NCBI GenBank assembly: GCA_003229495.1
Contig: QIEB01000158.1
Location: 1 to 25,291, forward strand
Origin: Flammeovirgaceae bacterium
Lineage (GTDB): Bacteria; Bacteroidota; Bacteroidia; Cytophagales; Cyclobacteriaceae
DNA length: 25,291 nt
Reading direction: 5' to 3'
Shown: positions 6,179-14,398 of the stretch, in pieces
Numbering within the stretch: the first letter of the stretch is position 1
How the letters are laid out: each line of letters begins with the position of its first letter
Translations under genes and position numbers: made by a program
Notes under the pieces: generated by a model
Told to the model about the DNA's origin: nothing
The model's database searches: none
The model's input: only the letters and a program-made list of their open reading frames with translations

Positions 6179-8872
6179 TTATGGATCGTATTTTAAATTG
6201 GGCATCAACCATTTTTCTGTTTCTTCCACTGACAATGCTTTCCGCACTGCATAGTCTTGAACCTGGTCCTTCCCAATTTTTCCAAGACCAAAATAGCGGC
6301 TTTCCGGATTTCCGAAATAGTATCCACTTACTGAAGCGGCCGGATACATGGCGTAAGATTCAGTTAGCCTCATGTCCAATCTTTCTTCGGCCTGGAGGAT
6401 ATCAAATAGAATACGTTTTTCTGTGTGATCAGGGCAGGCTGGATATCCTGGCGCTGGCCTTATTCCCCTGTACATTTCCTTTATCAAAGACTGACTGTTC
6501 CATTGCTCTTCAGGTGCATAACCCCACAGTTCCTTTCGCACTTTTTCGTGCATGAGCTCCGCCAAAGCCTCCGCCAGTCGGTCAGCAATTGCTTTTACCA
6601 TAATACTTTTGTAGTCATCAAGTTGGGCCTGATATTTTTGCAGTAAAGATTCAATACCTAAACCTGCTGTTACCGTAAAAAACCCAAAAAAGTCAGCAAT
6701 GCCGGTGTTTTCAGGGGCCACAAAATCAGAAAGACAGAAATTAGGTAAGCCTTTAGCCTTTTTTCCCTGCTGCCTTAGAAAATGTACGGTGGTTAATTTT
6801 GAAGATCTCTGGTGGTCTTTAAAAACCATCACATCGTCCCCAGTACTATTTGCAGGAAATATACCAATCACAGCACCGGTTCTCAACGATTTATCAGCAA
6901 TGATCTCATCCAACATTTGATTGGCATCTGCATATAGTTTTGTGGCCTCTTCTCCTACTTCAGGGTGATCAAAGATTTCCGGATATTTACCCTTTAGCAT
7001 CCATGTTTGGAAAAACGGCGTCCAATCAATATACTGTCTGATGTGTTCCAGTGGAAGGTCATTAAAAACCTCGGTACCTATCAAATTCGGCTTAGTTTCA
7101 TGATGGCTATCCCAATCAATGGCCAGTTTATTTTCTCTGGCCTCTGCTAAGGTCAAATACTGTTTCTGGCTTACCCGGGATGCATGTGATTCCCTGAGCG
7201 CCGCATATTCCGTTTTAATTTCCTGATGGAACTTCTCTTTGCCTTCCCCCTTAAGCGCGCTGACCGCAGGTACACTTCGAGAAGCGTCCAATACGTGCAG
7301 TACCGTGCCGCGGTAAACAGGGTCGATTTTAACTGCTGTGTGCAGTCTGCTGGTAGTGGCGCCACCAATCAGCAAAGGTATCTTCATTTTCAGACGCTCC
7401 ATTTCACTTGCCAGGTTAACCATCTGATCCAATGAGGGTGTTATCAAACCACTTAGCCCAATCATATCTATATTCTGCTCCCTGGCCGTTTGCAAGATCT
7501 TTTCAGCGGGAACCATTACACCGAGATCAACTATTTCGTAACCATTACAGGCCAGGACCACCCCCACTATATTCTTTCCAATATCGTGTACATCACCTTT
7601 TACCGTAGCCAATAAAACACGACATGCATTGTAGATGTTGCTTTTCTCTCGTTCAGCCTCCATAAAAGGCTCCAGGTAGGCAACGGCTTTCTTCATCACT
7701 CTGGCACTCTTTACAACCTGTGGCAGGAACATCTTTCCCGAGCCAAATAAATCCCCTACCACATTCATACCGTCCATCAATGGTCCCTCAATTACCTTTA
7801 CCGGAATTTGATATTTTTCCAAGGCCTCAGCGGTGTCCTGCTCAACAAAATCTACAATGCCCTTTATTAGTGCATGTGACAATCTATCTTCAACGGAATC
7901 ATTACGCCATTCCTGTACATCAATACTTTTGGATACATCATTTTTGAGCCGCCCGGCAAATTCCACCAATCGCTCGGTAGCGTCGTCCTTGCGGTCCAGT
8001 ATTACATCTTCCACCCGCTCCAAAAAATCTTTGGGGATGTCATCATATATTTCCAACATAGTTGGATTCACTATGCCCATATTCATCCCGTGCTGAATTG
8101 CATGAAACAGAAAAGCAGAATGCATAGCTTCCCTTACTTTGTTATTTCCTCGGAACGAAAACGAAACATTGCTAACTCCCCCGCTGACCTGTGCACCCGG
8201 AAGATGCTCCCGAATCCACCGGGTCGCTTGAAAATAATCCAGGGCATTCTTTCGATGTTCTTCCATTCCCGTGGCCACGGGAAAAATATTAGGGTCAAAA
8301 ATAATATCCTGAGGATTAAAATGAATCTTCTCAATCAACAATCGGTAGGATCGCTCACAAATTTCCACCCGTCGCTCGTAATTATCTGCCTGACCTTTTT
8401 CATCAAAGGCCATTACTACTGCCGCTGCTCCGTAGGCATTGATTTTTTGTGCTTGTTCTAAAAATACCTGCTCTCCCTCTTTCAGACTTATTGAATTGAC
8501 CACTCCTTTGCCCTGTAAGCACTTTAACCCAGCTTCAATTATTTCCCATTTGGATGAATCAATCATGATCGGGATCCTGGAAATCTCCGGCTCAGAGGCA
8601 ATGAGGTTTAAAAAAATTACCATAGCAGACTTTCCATCAATCATGGCCTCATCCATATTCACATCAAGGATTTGAGCTCCTCCTCTAACTTGGTCCAAAG
8701 CTACTGAAAGTGCCTCTTCGTAGTTTTCTTCCTTGATAAGCCTTAAGAAACGCCTGGAACCCGTAACATTAGTTCGTTCGCCGATATTAACAAAATTGGT
8801 ATCAGGAGAAATAATTAAAGGCTCCAGGCCGCTGAGCTTAAGATAAGGAATAGCTAAATCGTCTTTAATCAT
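6179..8872 (-). CDS. metH: Methionine synthase, folate/cobalamin/activation subunit (split MetH, C-terminal part)
   Basis: Carries the modules of cobalamin-dependent methionine synthase other than homocysteine binding; 897 residues. In order: the pterin-binding TIM barrel (about 25-300, with FVNIGERTNVTGSRRF), the helical cap (about 325-415), the B12-binding Rossmann domain (415-545), with GDVHDIGKN at 426-434 and His429 as the lower axial cobalt ligand, and the AdoMet reactivation domain (590-897), with RPAPGYPACPDH at 805-816. The zinc/homocysteine module is absent here and is encoded by the gene immediately upstream. Start and stop overlap by 4 bp (ATGA), so the two parts are probably made in equal amounts. 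This two-gene form is usual in many Bacteroidota. Confidence 0.95.
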   Translation of the reverse strand: MIKDDLAIPYLKLSGLEPLIISPDTNFVNIGERTNVTGSRRFLRLIKEENYEEALSVALDQVRGGAQILDVNMDEAMIDGKSAMVIFLNLIASEPEISRIPIMIDSSKWEIIEAGLKCLQGKGVVNSISLKEGEQVFLEQAQKINAYGAAAVVMAFDEKGQADNYERRVEICERSYRLLIEKIHFNPQDIIFDPNIFPVATGMEEHRKNALDYFQATRWIREHLPGAQVSGGVSNVSFSFRGNNKVREAMHSAFLFHAIQHGMNMGIVNPTMLEIYDDIPKDFLERVEDVILDRKDDATERLVEFAGRLKNDVSKSIDVQEWRNDSVEDRLSHALIKGIVDFVEQDTAEALEKYQIPVKVIEGPLMDGMNVVGDLFGSGKMFLPQVVKSARVMKKAVAYLEPFMEAEREKSNIYNACRVLLATVKGDVHDIGKNIVGVVLACNGYEIVDLGVMVPAEKILQTAREQNIDMIGLSGLITPSLDQMVNLASEMERLKMKIPLLIGGATTSRLHTAVKIDPVYRGTVLHVLDASRSVPAVSALKGEGKEKFHQEIKTEYAALRESHASRVSQKQYLTLAEARENKLAIDWDSHHETKPNLIGTEVFNDLPLEHIRQYIDWTPFFQTWMLKGKYPEIFDHPEVGEEATKLYADANQMLDEIIADKSLRTGAVIGIFPANSTGDDVMVFKDHQRSSKLTTVHFLRQQGKKAKGLPNFCLSDFVAPENTGIADFFGFFTVTAGLGIESLLQKYQAQLDDYKSIMVKAIADRLAEALAELMHEKVRKELWGYAPEEQWNSQSLIKEMYRGIRPAPGYPACPDHTEKRILFDILQAEERLDMRLTESYAMYPAASVSGYYFGNPESRYFGLGKIGKDQVQDYAVRKALSVEETEKWLMPNLKYDP

Positions 8873-9867
8873 GCTAGTTCAGGGACTGGTCTGGTGGAAT
8901 ATTTTTCAGCTAAATTTGATAATGCTTTTATGTGTTCAGGGGTAGTTCCACAGCACCCACCGATGATATTTACCAATCCTTCCTTCAAAAATAATTCGAT
9001 TTGATCTGCCATTTGTTCAGGTGTTTGATCGTAGTCACCAAATTCGTTCGGCAACCCTGCATTGGGATGTACACTAACAAAAAACGGGGCACTGTTGGCA
9101 AGTACCTGAAGATACGGCCTTAGTTGAGCAGCTCCCAAAGCACAATTTAATCCAACACAGGTGATAGGAGCATGTGAAACGGATATTAAAAAAGCTTCTG
9201 GGGTTTGCCCGGATAAGGTTCGGCCACTGGCATCAGTAATAGTTGCAGATACCATTAATGGCATATCCTTACAGGCGGATATTCCCTGAATGGCAAACAG
9301 TGCAGCTTTGGCATTTAAGGTGTCGAATATTGTCTCAACCAATAACAAATCCACCCCTCCTTCTATCAGTGCTAAAGTCTGCTCCCGGTAAGCTTCTACC
9401 AAATCATCAAATGAAACACTGCGAAATCCAGGGTTGTTTACATCAGAGGAAATCGATGCGGTACGATTGGTAGGTCCTATGGAGCCGGCCACAAACCTTG
9501 GTTTTGATGGATCTTTACCAGAGAATTCCATAGCCACTTCTTTTGCCAGACGGGCTGAAGCATAATTTATTTCCGGGACCAAATCCTCTGTATCATAATC
9601 TGCCTGAGAAATACTGGTGCTGTTGAAGGTATTGGTCTCAATTATATCTGCCCCAGCCTTCAGAAATTCCCAATGGATTTCCTTGATAATTTCTGGTTTG
9701 GTAATAGACAACAAGTCGTTGTTCCCCATAAGATCTTTATGGTGATCCTTAAATCGATCTCCTCTATAATCTGCCTCCGAAAATTGATAGTTTTGGATAC
9801 TGGTACCCATGGCACCATCCAACACCAGAACTCTTTCTGCTAGTAACTTTTGAAACTGTCCCATCAT
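8869..9867 (-). CDS. metH: Methionine synthase, homocysteine-binding subunit (split MetH, N-terminal part)
   Basis: A homocysteine S-methyltransferase module of 332 residues that should activate homocysteine on zinc and receive the methyl group from the cobalamin subunit. The zinc ligands are in place: Cys242 in GLNCALGAAQ and Cys305-Cys306 in GGCCGTTPEH. The N-terminal LDGAMGTSIQ (17-26) is typical. It starts at ATGATG (9867 or 9864) and ends inside the start of the C-terminal MetH gene. The SAM-I riboswitch lies directly upstream, about 40 nt from the start codon. It could be read as a stand-alone homocysteine methyltransferase, but the overlap with a MetH lacking this domain argues for a split enzyme. 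Confidence 0.93.
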   Translation of the reverse strand: MMGQFQKLLAERVLVLDGAMGTSIQNYQFSEADYRGDRFKDHHKDLMGNNDLLSITKPEIIKEIHWEFLKAGADIIETNTFNSTSISQADYDTEDLVPEINYASARLAKEVAMEFSGKDPSKPRFVAGSIGPTNRTASISSDVNNPGFRSVSFDDLVEAYREQTLALIEGGVDLLLVETIFDTLNAKAALFAIQGISACKDMPLMVSATITDASGRTLSGQTPEAFLISVSHAPITCVGLNCALGAAQLRPYLQVLANSAPFFVSVHPNAGLPNEFGDYDQTPEQMADQIELFLKEGLVNIIGGCCGTTPEHIKALSNLAEKYSTRPVPELA

Positions 9868-9906
9868 GGATTGTCGTTTTAACTTATCCAGAAAGGCATG
9901 GGTAGG

Positions 9907-10014
9907 TACTCATCTGGTCTGCATCTGCAGTGGGAATTAGCACCACATCCGATAAGAGCGGAAAGGTTGCTAAGACATCGTCGGGCCCAAACCCTCAATC
10001 TTTCTTGATAAGCG
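9907..10014 (-). ncRNA. SAM-I (S-box) riboswitch upstream of metH-metH-metF
   Basis: Read on the minus strand, the leader has the conserved SAM-I core in order: CTTATC (10012-10007), AAGA, GAGGG then GGGCCC, the GCAACC block, a P3 stem TCCG...CGGA, GGTGCTAATTCC, and closing GATGAG (9914-9909). CTTATC and GATGAG form the P1 stem of six pairs, one of them G-U. SAM binding in this family lowers expression of methionine genes. The distance to the ATG is only about 40 nt and no hairpin plus T-run is evident, so control of translation initiation seems likelier than transcription termination; that is inference. Confidence 0.93.
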
Positions 10015-10018
10015 GTGG

Positions 10019-10026
10019 CTAAATTA
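10019..10026 (-). promoter_or_regulatory. Weak candidate -7 box for the riboswitch transcript
   Basis: On the minus strand TAATTTAG matches seven of eight positions of TAnnTTTG and sits about 7 bp upstream of the riboswitch P1 stem, so a transcript from it would begin close to the aptamer. No good -33 TTG at the usual spacing was found. Read-through from ppk1, whose stop is at 10086, is an alternative source of the leader. Confidence 0.25.
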
Positions 10027-10085
10027 ACAACAATTTTCTTTAAAAGGGCCTGTAATGAGAAGAAATCAGTAGTGCTAAATCCGGG

Positions 10086-12251
10086 TTAAAACAATTTTGC
10101 AGTCATTACTTCTGATTGAGTGACTTCGAAAAACTCCTCATGGATATTGAATTTTGCCGACCTGTTGATCTTTTTGACCACATATCTGCCATCCTCCAGC
10201 ATGGTATATGCATTCTGATTGTCTCTCAGGGAATAAGCAAGAATATTTATTGCTTCTTGTTTTAATTTTCCATCACTGATCAGGAACAACGATTCCAAAC
10301 GACGGTCAAAACTCCTCACCATGATATCTGCACTTCCCCCAAAAACCTTAGGATCATTATTATTGTGGAAATAATAAATACGAGAATGCTCCAGAAAATC
10401 ACCAACAATAGAATATACCTCAATATTTTCACTTAACCCTTTCCGGCCTGGTCGCAAACAGCATATACCCCGCACGATCAGTTTGATAGGTACTCCTTGC
10501 TGTGAAGCTTCATACAAGACTTCGATGGCCTCCTTATCCTGAAGGGAGTTGATCTTAATCACTATGCCACTAGGAAGGCCCTTCTTTGCGTTGTTATTTT
10601 CCGCAACAATAAGTTCAATGAGTTTATTACGCATTTCGGTTGGGGCAGTAATCAACCTTTTGTACAATTTGGGGCTGGAATGACCAGTGATCACATTGAA
10701 AAACTCCGATACATCCTGGACATAGACCTCATTAGTACTCAAGATCCCAATATCAGAGTAAATTTTCGAGGTATCCTCGTTGTAATTTCCACTGCCCATA
10801 TGAACATAGCTGGTAATCTGCTTGCCCTGTTTTCGTACAATAAGCAACAGTTTTGTATGCGTTTTGTAACGACTGATCCCATAAATCACAAAACAACCTG
10901 CTTTCTGTAATCTTTGAGCATGGCGCATATTGTTCTCCTCATCGAACCGGGCCTTTACTTCGAAGAGGACAGAGACGTGTTTCCCATTCTCAGCAGCTTT
11001 ATGCAATGCCTCCACAATTCGTGATTCCTTCGCAAGCCGGTAAACTGTTAGCTTGATTAAAAGTACATCCGGGTCTTCGGATGCTTTTTCGATCAAATGC
11101 ACCAAAGGTTCAATACTGTTGTAAGGAGAATGCAATAAAATATCTTTGATTTTTAACACTTCAAAAATATCACTAGCCCCGGATTCAGCATAACTCAAGG
11201 GTTTAACTGCCTCATGCGGGGCTGGTACCTGATCGCTGAAATGTTGATGTCCAACTATCTGCCAAAACCTGGTAAAATCAAATAAACTTTCTTTGGGGAC
11301 CCAGAATATATTATTCTCATCCAGATCCCAACGGTTCTTTAACAATTTTAGCAGCCACTTATTACTATCAGTGGACATTTCAATCCGTACTACCCTACCC
11401 GTTTTTCTGGTTTTGAGCTTTCGCTTCATCTCTTCCAAAAAATTAGCCTCTATATCGTCACTCTCCTCTACTGAAAAGTCTCCGTTACGGGTAAGTCTGA
11501 ACAAGCAAATATCCTGGATGGGAATGTTGCGGAAAAGCCACCCAATATATTTGGCTATTATATCCTCAATAGGAATAAAGATCAATTTATCGTCTACCGG
11601 TAATTCATAAAATTTAGGCAAATTTGGGGGTATTTGGACAAAAGAGATCTTTCTGTTGAATTTTTCTTTCTTCCCCACAGCAATCATGTCACCGGGACTT
11701 TTGGTCACCACCCCAAAAGTCATCACATTATTCATTAGTACAGGAAATGTATGATAGGAATCGTATGCCATGGGGGTGAGCATTGGATAAATGGTCTTTT
11801 CGAAATACGACTTTACTTTTACTTGTTGAGTGTCGCCCAACTCGTCGACATTCAATATATTGAATCCGTTTTGTTCAAAAAGAGGCTTTAATTGTTCGGT
11901 ATAATATTCATTTACACTTTGAAAAAAAGCTTTGCTATCCATGAGCAACTTTTCTCTGAAAGGGAGCTCTCTTAAGCCAGAATAGTCTACTCTTCTACGC
12001 CCATAGTCAAGATAATTGTAAAGAGATCCTACCCGGATCATAAAGAATTCATCCAAATTGGAAGCGGTTATGGCGATGAATTTCAACCGTTCAAAGATAG
12101 TCCGCTGTTTATTTTTTGCCTGATCCAACACACGATTATTGAAGTTCAGCCAACTGAGGTCCCTGCTGACATAGTCACTTTTGTCGATAGATGAGTTCGC
12201 CTTGAGGGCATTTTTAGAAAATTTAGAAATATCTTTATCTTGAACTAACAT
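10086..12251 (-). CDS. ppk1: Polyphosphate kinase 1
   Basis: Polymerises the gamma-phosphate of ATP into inorganic polyphosphate, reversibly; membrane-associated in many bacteria. At 721 residues it has the usual size. The N-terminal domain shows DLSWLNFNNRVL (31-42) and ASNLDEFFMIRV (63-74). The two phospholipase-D-like domains hold His465 (in YKTHTKLLL, the autophosphorylated histidine position), the MGSGNYNEDTS segment (485-495), RFDEENN (435-441) and the second histidine, His622 (in FLEHSRIYYFHN). It begins 39 bp after gyrB on the same strand, so it may be co-transcribed. A 218-bp gap with the SAM riboswitch separates it from metH. Confidence 0.96.
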   Translation of the reverse strand: MLVQDKDISKFSKNALKANSSIDKSDYVSRDLSWLNFNNRVLDQAKNKQRTIFERLKFIAITASNLDEFFMIRVGSLYNYLDYGRRRVDYSGLRELPFREKLLMDSKAFFQSVNEYYTEQLKPLFEQNGFNILNVDELGDTQQVKVKSYFEKTIYPMLTPMAYDSYHTFPVLMNNVMTFGVVTKSPGDMIAVGKKEKFNRKISFVQIPPNLPKFYELPVDDKLIFIPIEDIIAKYIGWLFRNIPIQDICLFRLTRNGDFSVEESDDIEANFLEEMKRKLKTRKTGRVVRIEMSTDSNKWLLKLLKNRWDLDENNIFWVPKESLFDFTRFWQIVGHQHFSDQVPAPHEAVKPLSYAESGASDIFEVLKIKDILLHSPYNSIEPLVHLIEKASEDPDVLLIKLTVYRLAKESRIVEALHKAAENGKHVSVLFEVKARFDEENNMRHAQRLQKAGCFVIYGISRYKTHTKLLLIVRKQGKQITSYVHMGSGNYNEDTSKIYSDIGILSTNEVYVQDVSEFFNVITGHSSPKLYKRLITAPTEMRNKLIELIVAENNNAKKGLPSGIVIKINSLQDKEAIEVLYEASQQGVPIKLIVRGICCLRPGRKGLSENIEVYSIVGDFLEHSRIYYFHNNNDPKVFGGSADIMVRSFDRRLESLFLISDGKLKQEAINILAYSLRDNQNAYTMLEDGRYVVKKINRSAKFNIHEEFFEVTQSEVMTAKLF

Positions 12252-12290
12252 ATCCTCAATAGAAAACTTGCATTATCAAATTATTCCACA

Positions 12291-14249
12291 CTAAATATCG
12301 ACATTGGCATATTTGGCATTTTTTTCAATGAATTCCCTCCGGGGTGCTACTTCATCTCCCATTAACATAGAAAACAAATGATCGGCTTCTGCAGCAGATT
12401 CAATGGTCACTTTCTTCAAACTCCTGGTCTCCGGATCCATGGTGGTACTCCAGAGTTGGTCCGGGTTCATTTCCCCAAGACCCTTGTATCTCTGAAGACT
12501 CACAGAATCTTCTTTACCTTCAGGGGCCATATCCTTAATAATACGATCTTTTTCTTCCTCGGTCCAGCAGTATCTTTCCTGCTTACCTTTTCTTAGTAAG
12601 TATAACGGAGGCAGGGCTATATACAAATAACCTTTCTCTATTAACTCATGCATGTACCGGAAGAAAAAAGTGAGGATCAGGGTCCTGATGTGACTACCAT
12701 CCACATCAGCGTCTGTCATGATTATTATTTTATGATATCGAAGTTTTGTCATATTCAGAGCTTTATCGTCATCCAAGGTCCCAAAACTGACACCAAGTCC
12801 GGTAATCATGTTCTTTATCTCTTCATTTTCATAGATCCTGTGCTCTTGTGCCTTCTCAACGTTTAGTATTTTACCTCTTAATGGTAAGATCGCCTGAAAG
12901 TTCCGGTCTCTTCCCTGCTTTGCGGATCCCCCCGCAGAATCTCCCTCTACCAAATATAATTCGCATACGGCTGGGTCTGAATCAGAACAATCTGCCAATT
13001 TCCCAGGAAGTCCGGTACCTGTCAACACATTCTTTCTTTGAACCATCTCCCGGGCTTTCCTGGCAGCGTGCCGGGCCTGAGCAGCCAGTACCACCTTGCT
13101 TACTATCATTTTAGCTTGCTTAGGGTTCTCCTCCATGTAGTTCTGCAACATCTCACTTACCGTGGTATCTACAGCACCCATGGCTTCGGAGTTACCCAGC
13201 TTGGTTTTTGTTTGACCTTCGAACTGAGGTTCGGCAACTTTTATTGAGATCACAGCTGTTAGACCCTCCCTGAAATCATCTCCACTTATCTCTACTTTCA
13301 CTTTATCCAATTGGCCCGATCGATCAGCATATGCTTTAAGTGTCCTGGTTAAAGCCCTCCGGAAGCCGGCAACATGAGTGCCACCTTCAATGGTATTAAT
13401 GTTGTTTACATAGGAAATAACATTCTCCGAAAAGGAGGTGTTATAGTTAAGGGCTACCTGAACAGGAAAGCCGTTTTTTCCCCCCTCGATGTAGACTGGT
13501 TCAGGAATTAGACTTTCGCGGGTAGAGTCGAGATATTCCACAAACTCAACCAAACCTCCTTCTGAAAGGAAGCTCTCTTCTTTATATTTTCCCTCATCGT
13601 CCTTTTCCCGGAGATCCTTCAATTTAATGCTAATACCGGAATTGAGATATGACAGCTCTCTTAATCTGGAAGCAATGGTATCGTAGTTATATTCACTTAC
13701 ATTGAAAATGGTGTAGTCAGGTACAAAATGCACTTTGGTACCGGTGACATCAGTAGTTCCAGTTTCTTTTACATCATATTTTGGTATCCCCTGGCTGTAT
13801 TCTTGCTGAAAGGTCTTCCCATTCCTGTGGACAGTTACTCTTAAATGGGATGATAATGCATTAACACAACTTACACCAACTCCATGCAATCCACCAGATA
13901 CTTTGTATGTGTCCTTATCAAATTTTCCCCCGGCGTGCAGTACCGTCATTACCACCTCTAGGGCAGACCGCTTTTCCTTGGGATGCATATCAGTGGGTAT
14001 TCCCCTGCCGTTGTCTTCTACGGTGATACTGTTGTCCTCATTTATCTGAACCTTAATCTCCGTACAGTATCCCGCCATGGCCTCATCTATACTATTGTCA
14101 ACCACTTCCCAGACCATGTGATGCAGGCCCTTCAACCCTAAATCACCAATAAACATAGCCGGTCTTTTGCGTACAGCCTCCAGGCCTTCTAACACCTGAA
14201 TATTTTCCGCTGAATAGTCAGAATTCTTTTTGTTCTCGTCTTCGCTCAT
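12291..14249 (-). CDS. gyrB: DNA gyrase subunit B
   Basis: The ATPase subunit of type II topoisomerase that, with GyrA, introduces negative supercoils. It has 652 residues, the short form without the E. coli insert. The GHKL ATPase domain shows EVVDNSIDEAMAG (48-60, Glu48 catalytic, Asn52 Mg-binding), Asp79 in VEDNGRGIP and GGLHGVGVS (119-127). The transducer lysine is in QTKTKLGN (346-353). The TOPRIM domain shows EGDSAGGSAKQGRDR (435-449) and TDADVDGSH (512-520). The C-terminal QRYKGLGEMN is also present. The ATP-site motifs and TOPRIM metal ligands look intact. The adjacent parE-type alternative is less likely given the overall match to GyrB. Confidence 0.95.
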   Translation of the reverse strand: MSEDENKKNSDYSAENIQVLEGLEAVRKRPAMFIGDLGLKGLHHMVWEVVDNSIDEAMAGYCTEIKVQINEDNSITVEDNGRGIPTDMHPKEKRSALEVVMTVLHAGGKFDKDTYKVSGGLHGVGVSCVNALSSHLRVTVHRNGKTFQQEYSQGIPKYDVKETGTTDVTGTKVHFVPDYTIFNVSEYNYDTIASRLRELSYLNSGISIKLKDLREKDDEGKYKEESFLSEGGLVEFVEYLDSTRESLIPEPVYIEGGKNGFPVQVALNYNTSFSENVISYVNNINTIEGGTHVAGFRRALTRTLKAYADRSGQLDKVKVEISGDDFREGLTAVISIKVAEPQFEGQTKTKLGNSEAMGAVDTTVSEMLQNYMEENPKQAKMIVSKVVLAAQARHAARKAREMVQRKNVLTGTGLPGKLADCSDSDPAVCELYLVEGDSAGGSAKQGRDRNFQAILPLRGKILNVEKAQEHRIYENEEIKNMITGLGVSFGTLDDDKALNMTKLRYHKIIIMTDADVDGSHIRTLILTFFFRYMHELIEKGYLYIALPPLYLLRKGKQERYCWTEEEKDRIIKDMAPEGKEDSVSLQRYKGLGEMNPDQLWSTTMDPETRSLKKVTIESAAEADHLFSMLMGDEVAPRREFIEKNAKYANVDI

Positions 14250-14268
14250 AATATCTTTTTGAAAAGCA

Positions 14269-14276
14269 CAAAAATA
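14269..14276 (-). promoter_or_regulatory. Candidate -7 promoter box (TATTTTTG) for gyrB
   Basis: An exact TAnnTTTG match on the minus strand, 19 bp ahead of the gyrB ATG, in the 149-bp gap after the FAD oxidoreductase gene. No clear -33 TTG accompanies it. The geometry matches the boxes in front of the LysM and acyl-CoA dehydrogenase genes. Confidence 0.45.
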
Positions 14277-14342
14277 AGCAATTTAGGCGACTAATTTGAC
14301 CCTAAAGGTTGAAGAAAAGGCTAAAATTTAGAACCTGTCGCT

Positions 14343-14356
14343 GGTTCCCGGGAACC
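14343..14356. repeat. Perfect 14-bp palindrome GGTTCCCGGGAACC
   Basis: This fully palindromic GC-rich sequence lies between the FAD oxidoreductase stop (14399) and the gyrB start. As RNA it could form a 5-bp stem with a CCGG loop; as DNA it could be a dimeric protein site. No T-run follows at terminator distance. Its function is unknown. Confidence 0.6.
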
Positions 14357-14398
14357 CGGAAAAATCATGTTAAGTTGAACCAGGGATTCATTGAGGAC

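Noticed and set aside
8869..8872. metH frameshift or premature stop from a sequencing error
   Set aside because: The parts meet at a domain boundary with an ATGA start-stop overlap, each has complete motifs, and the split form is common in Bacteroidota.
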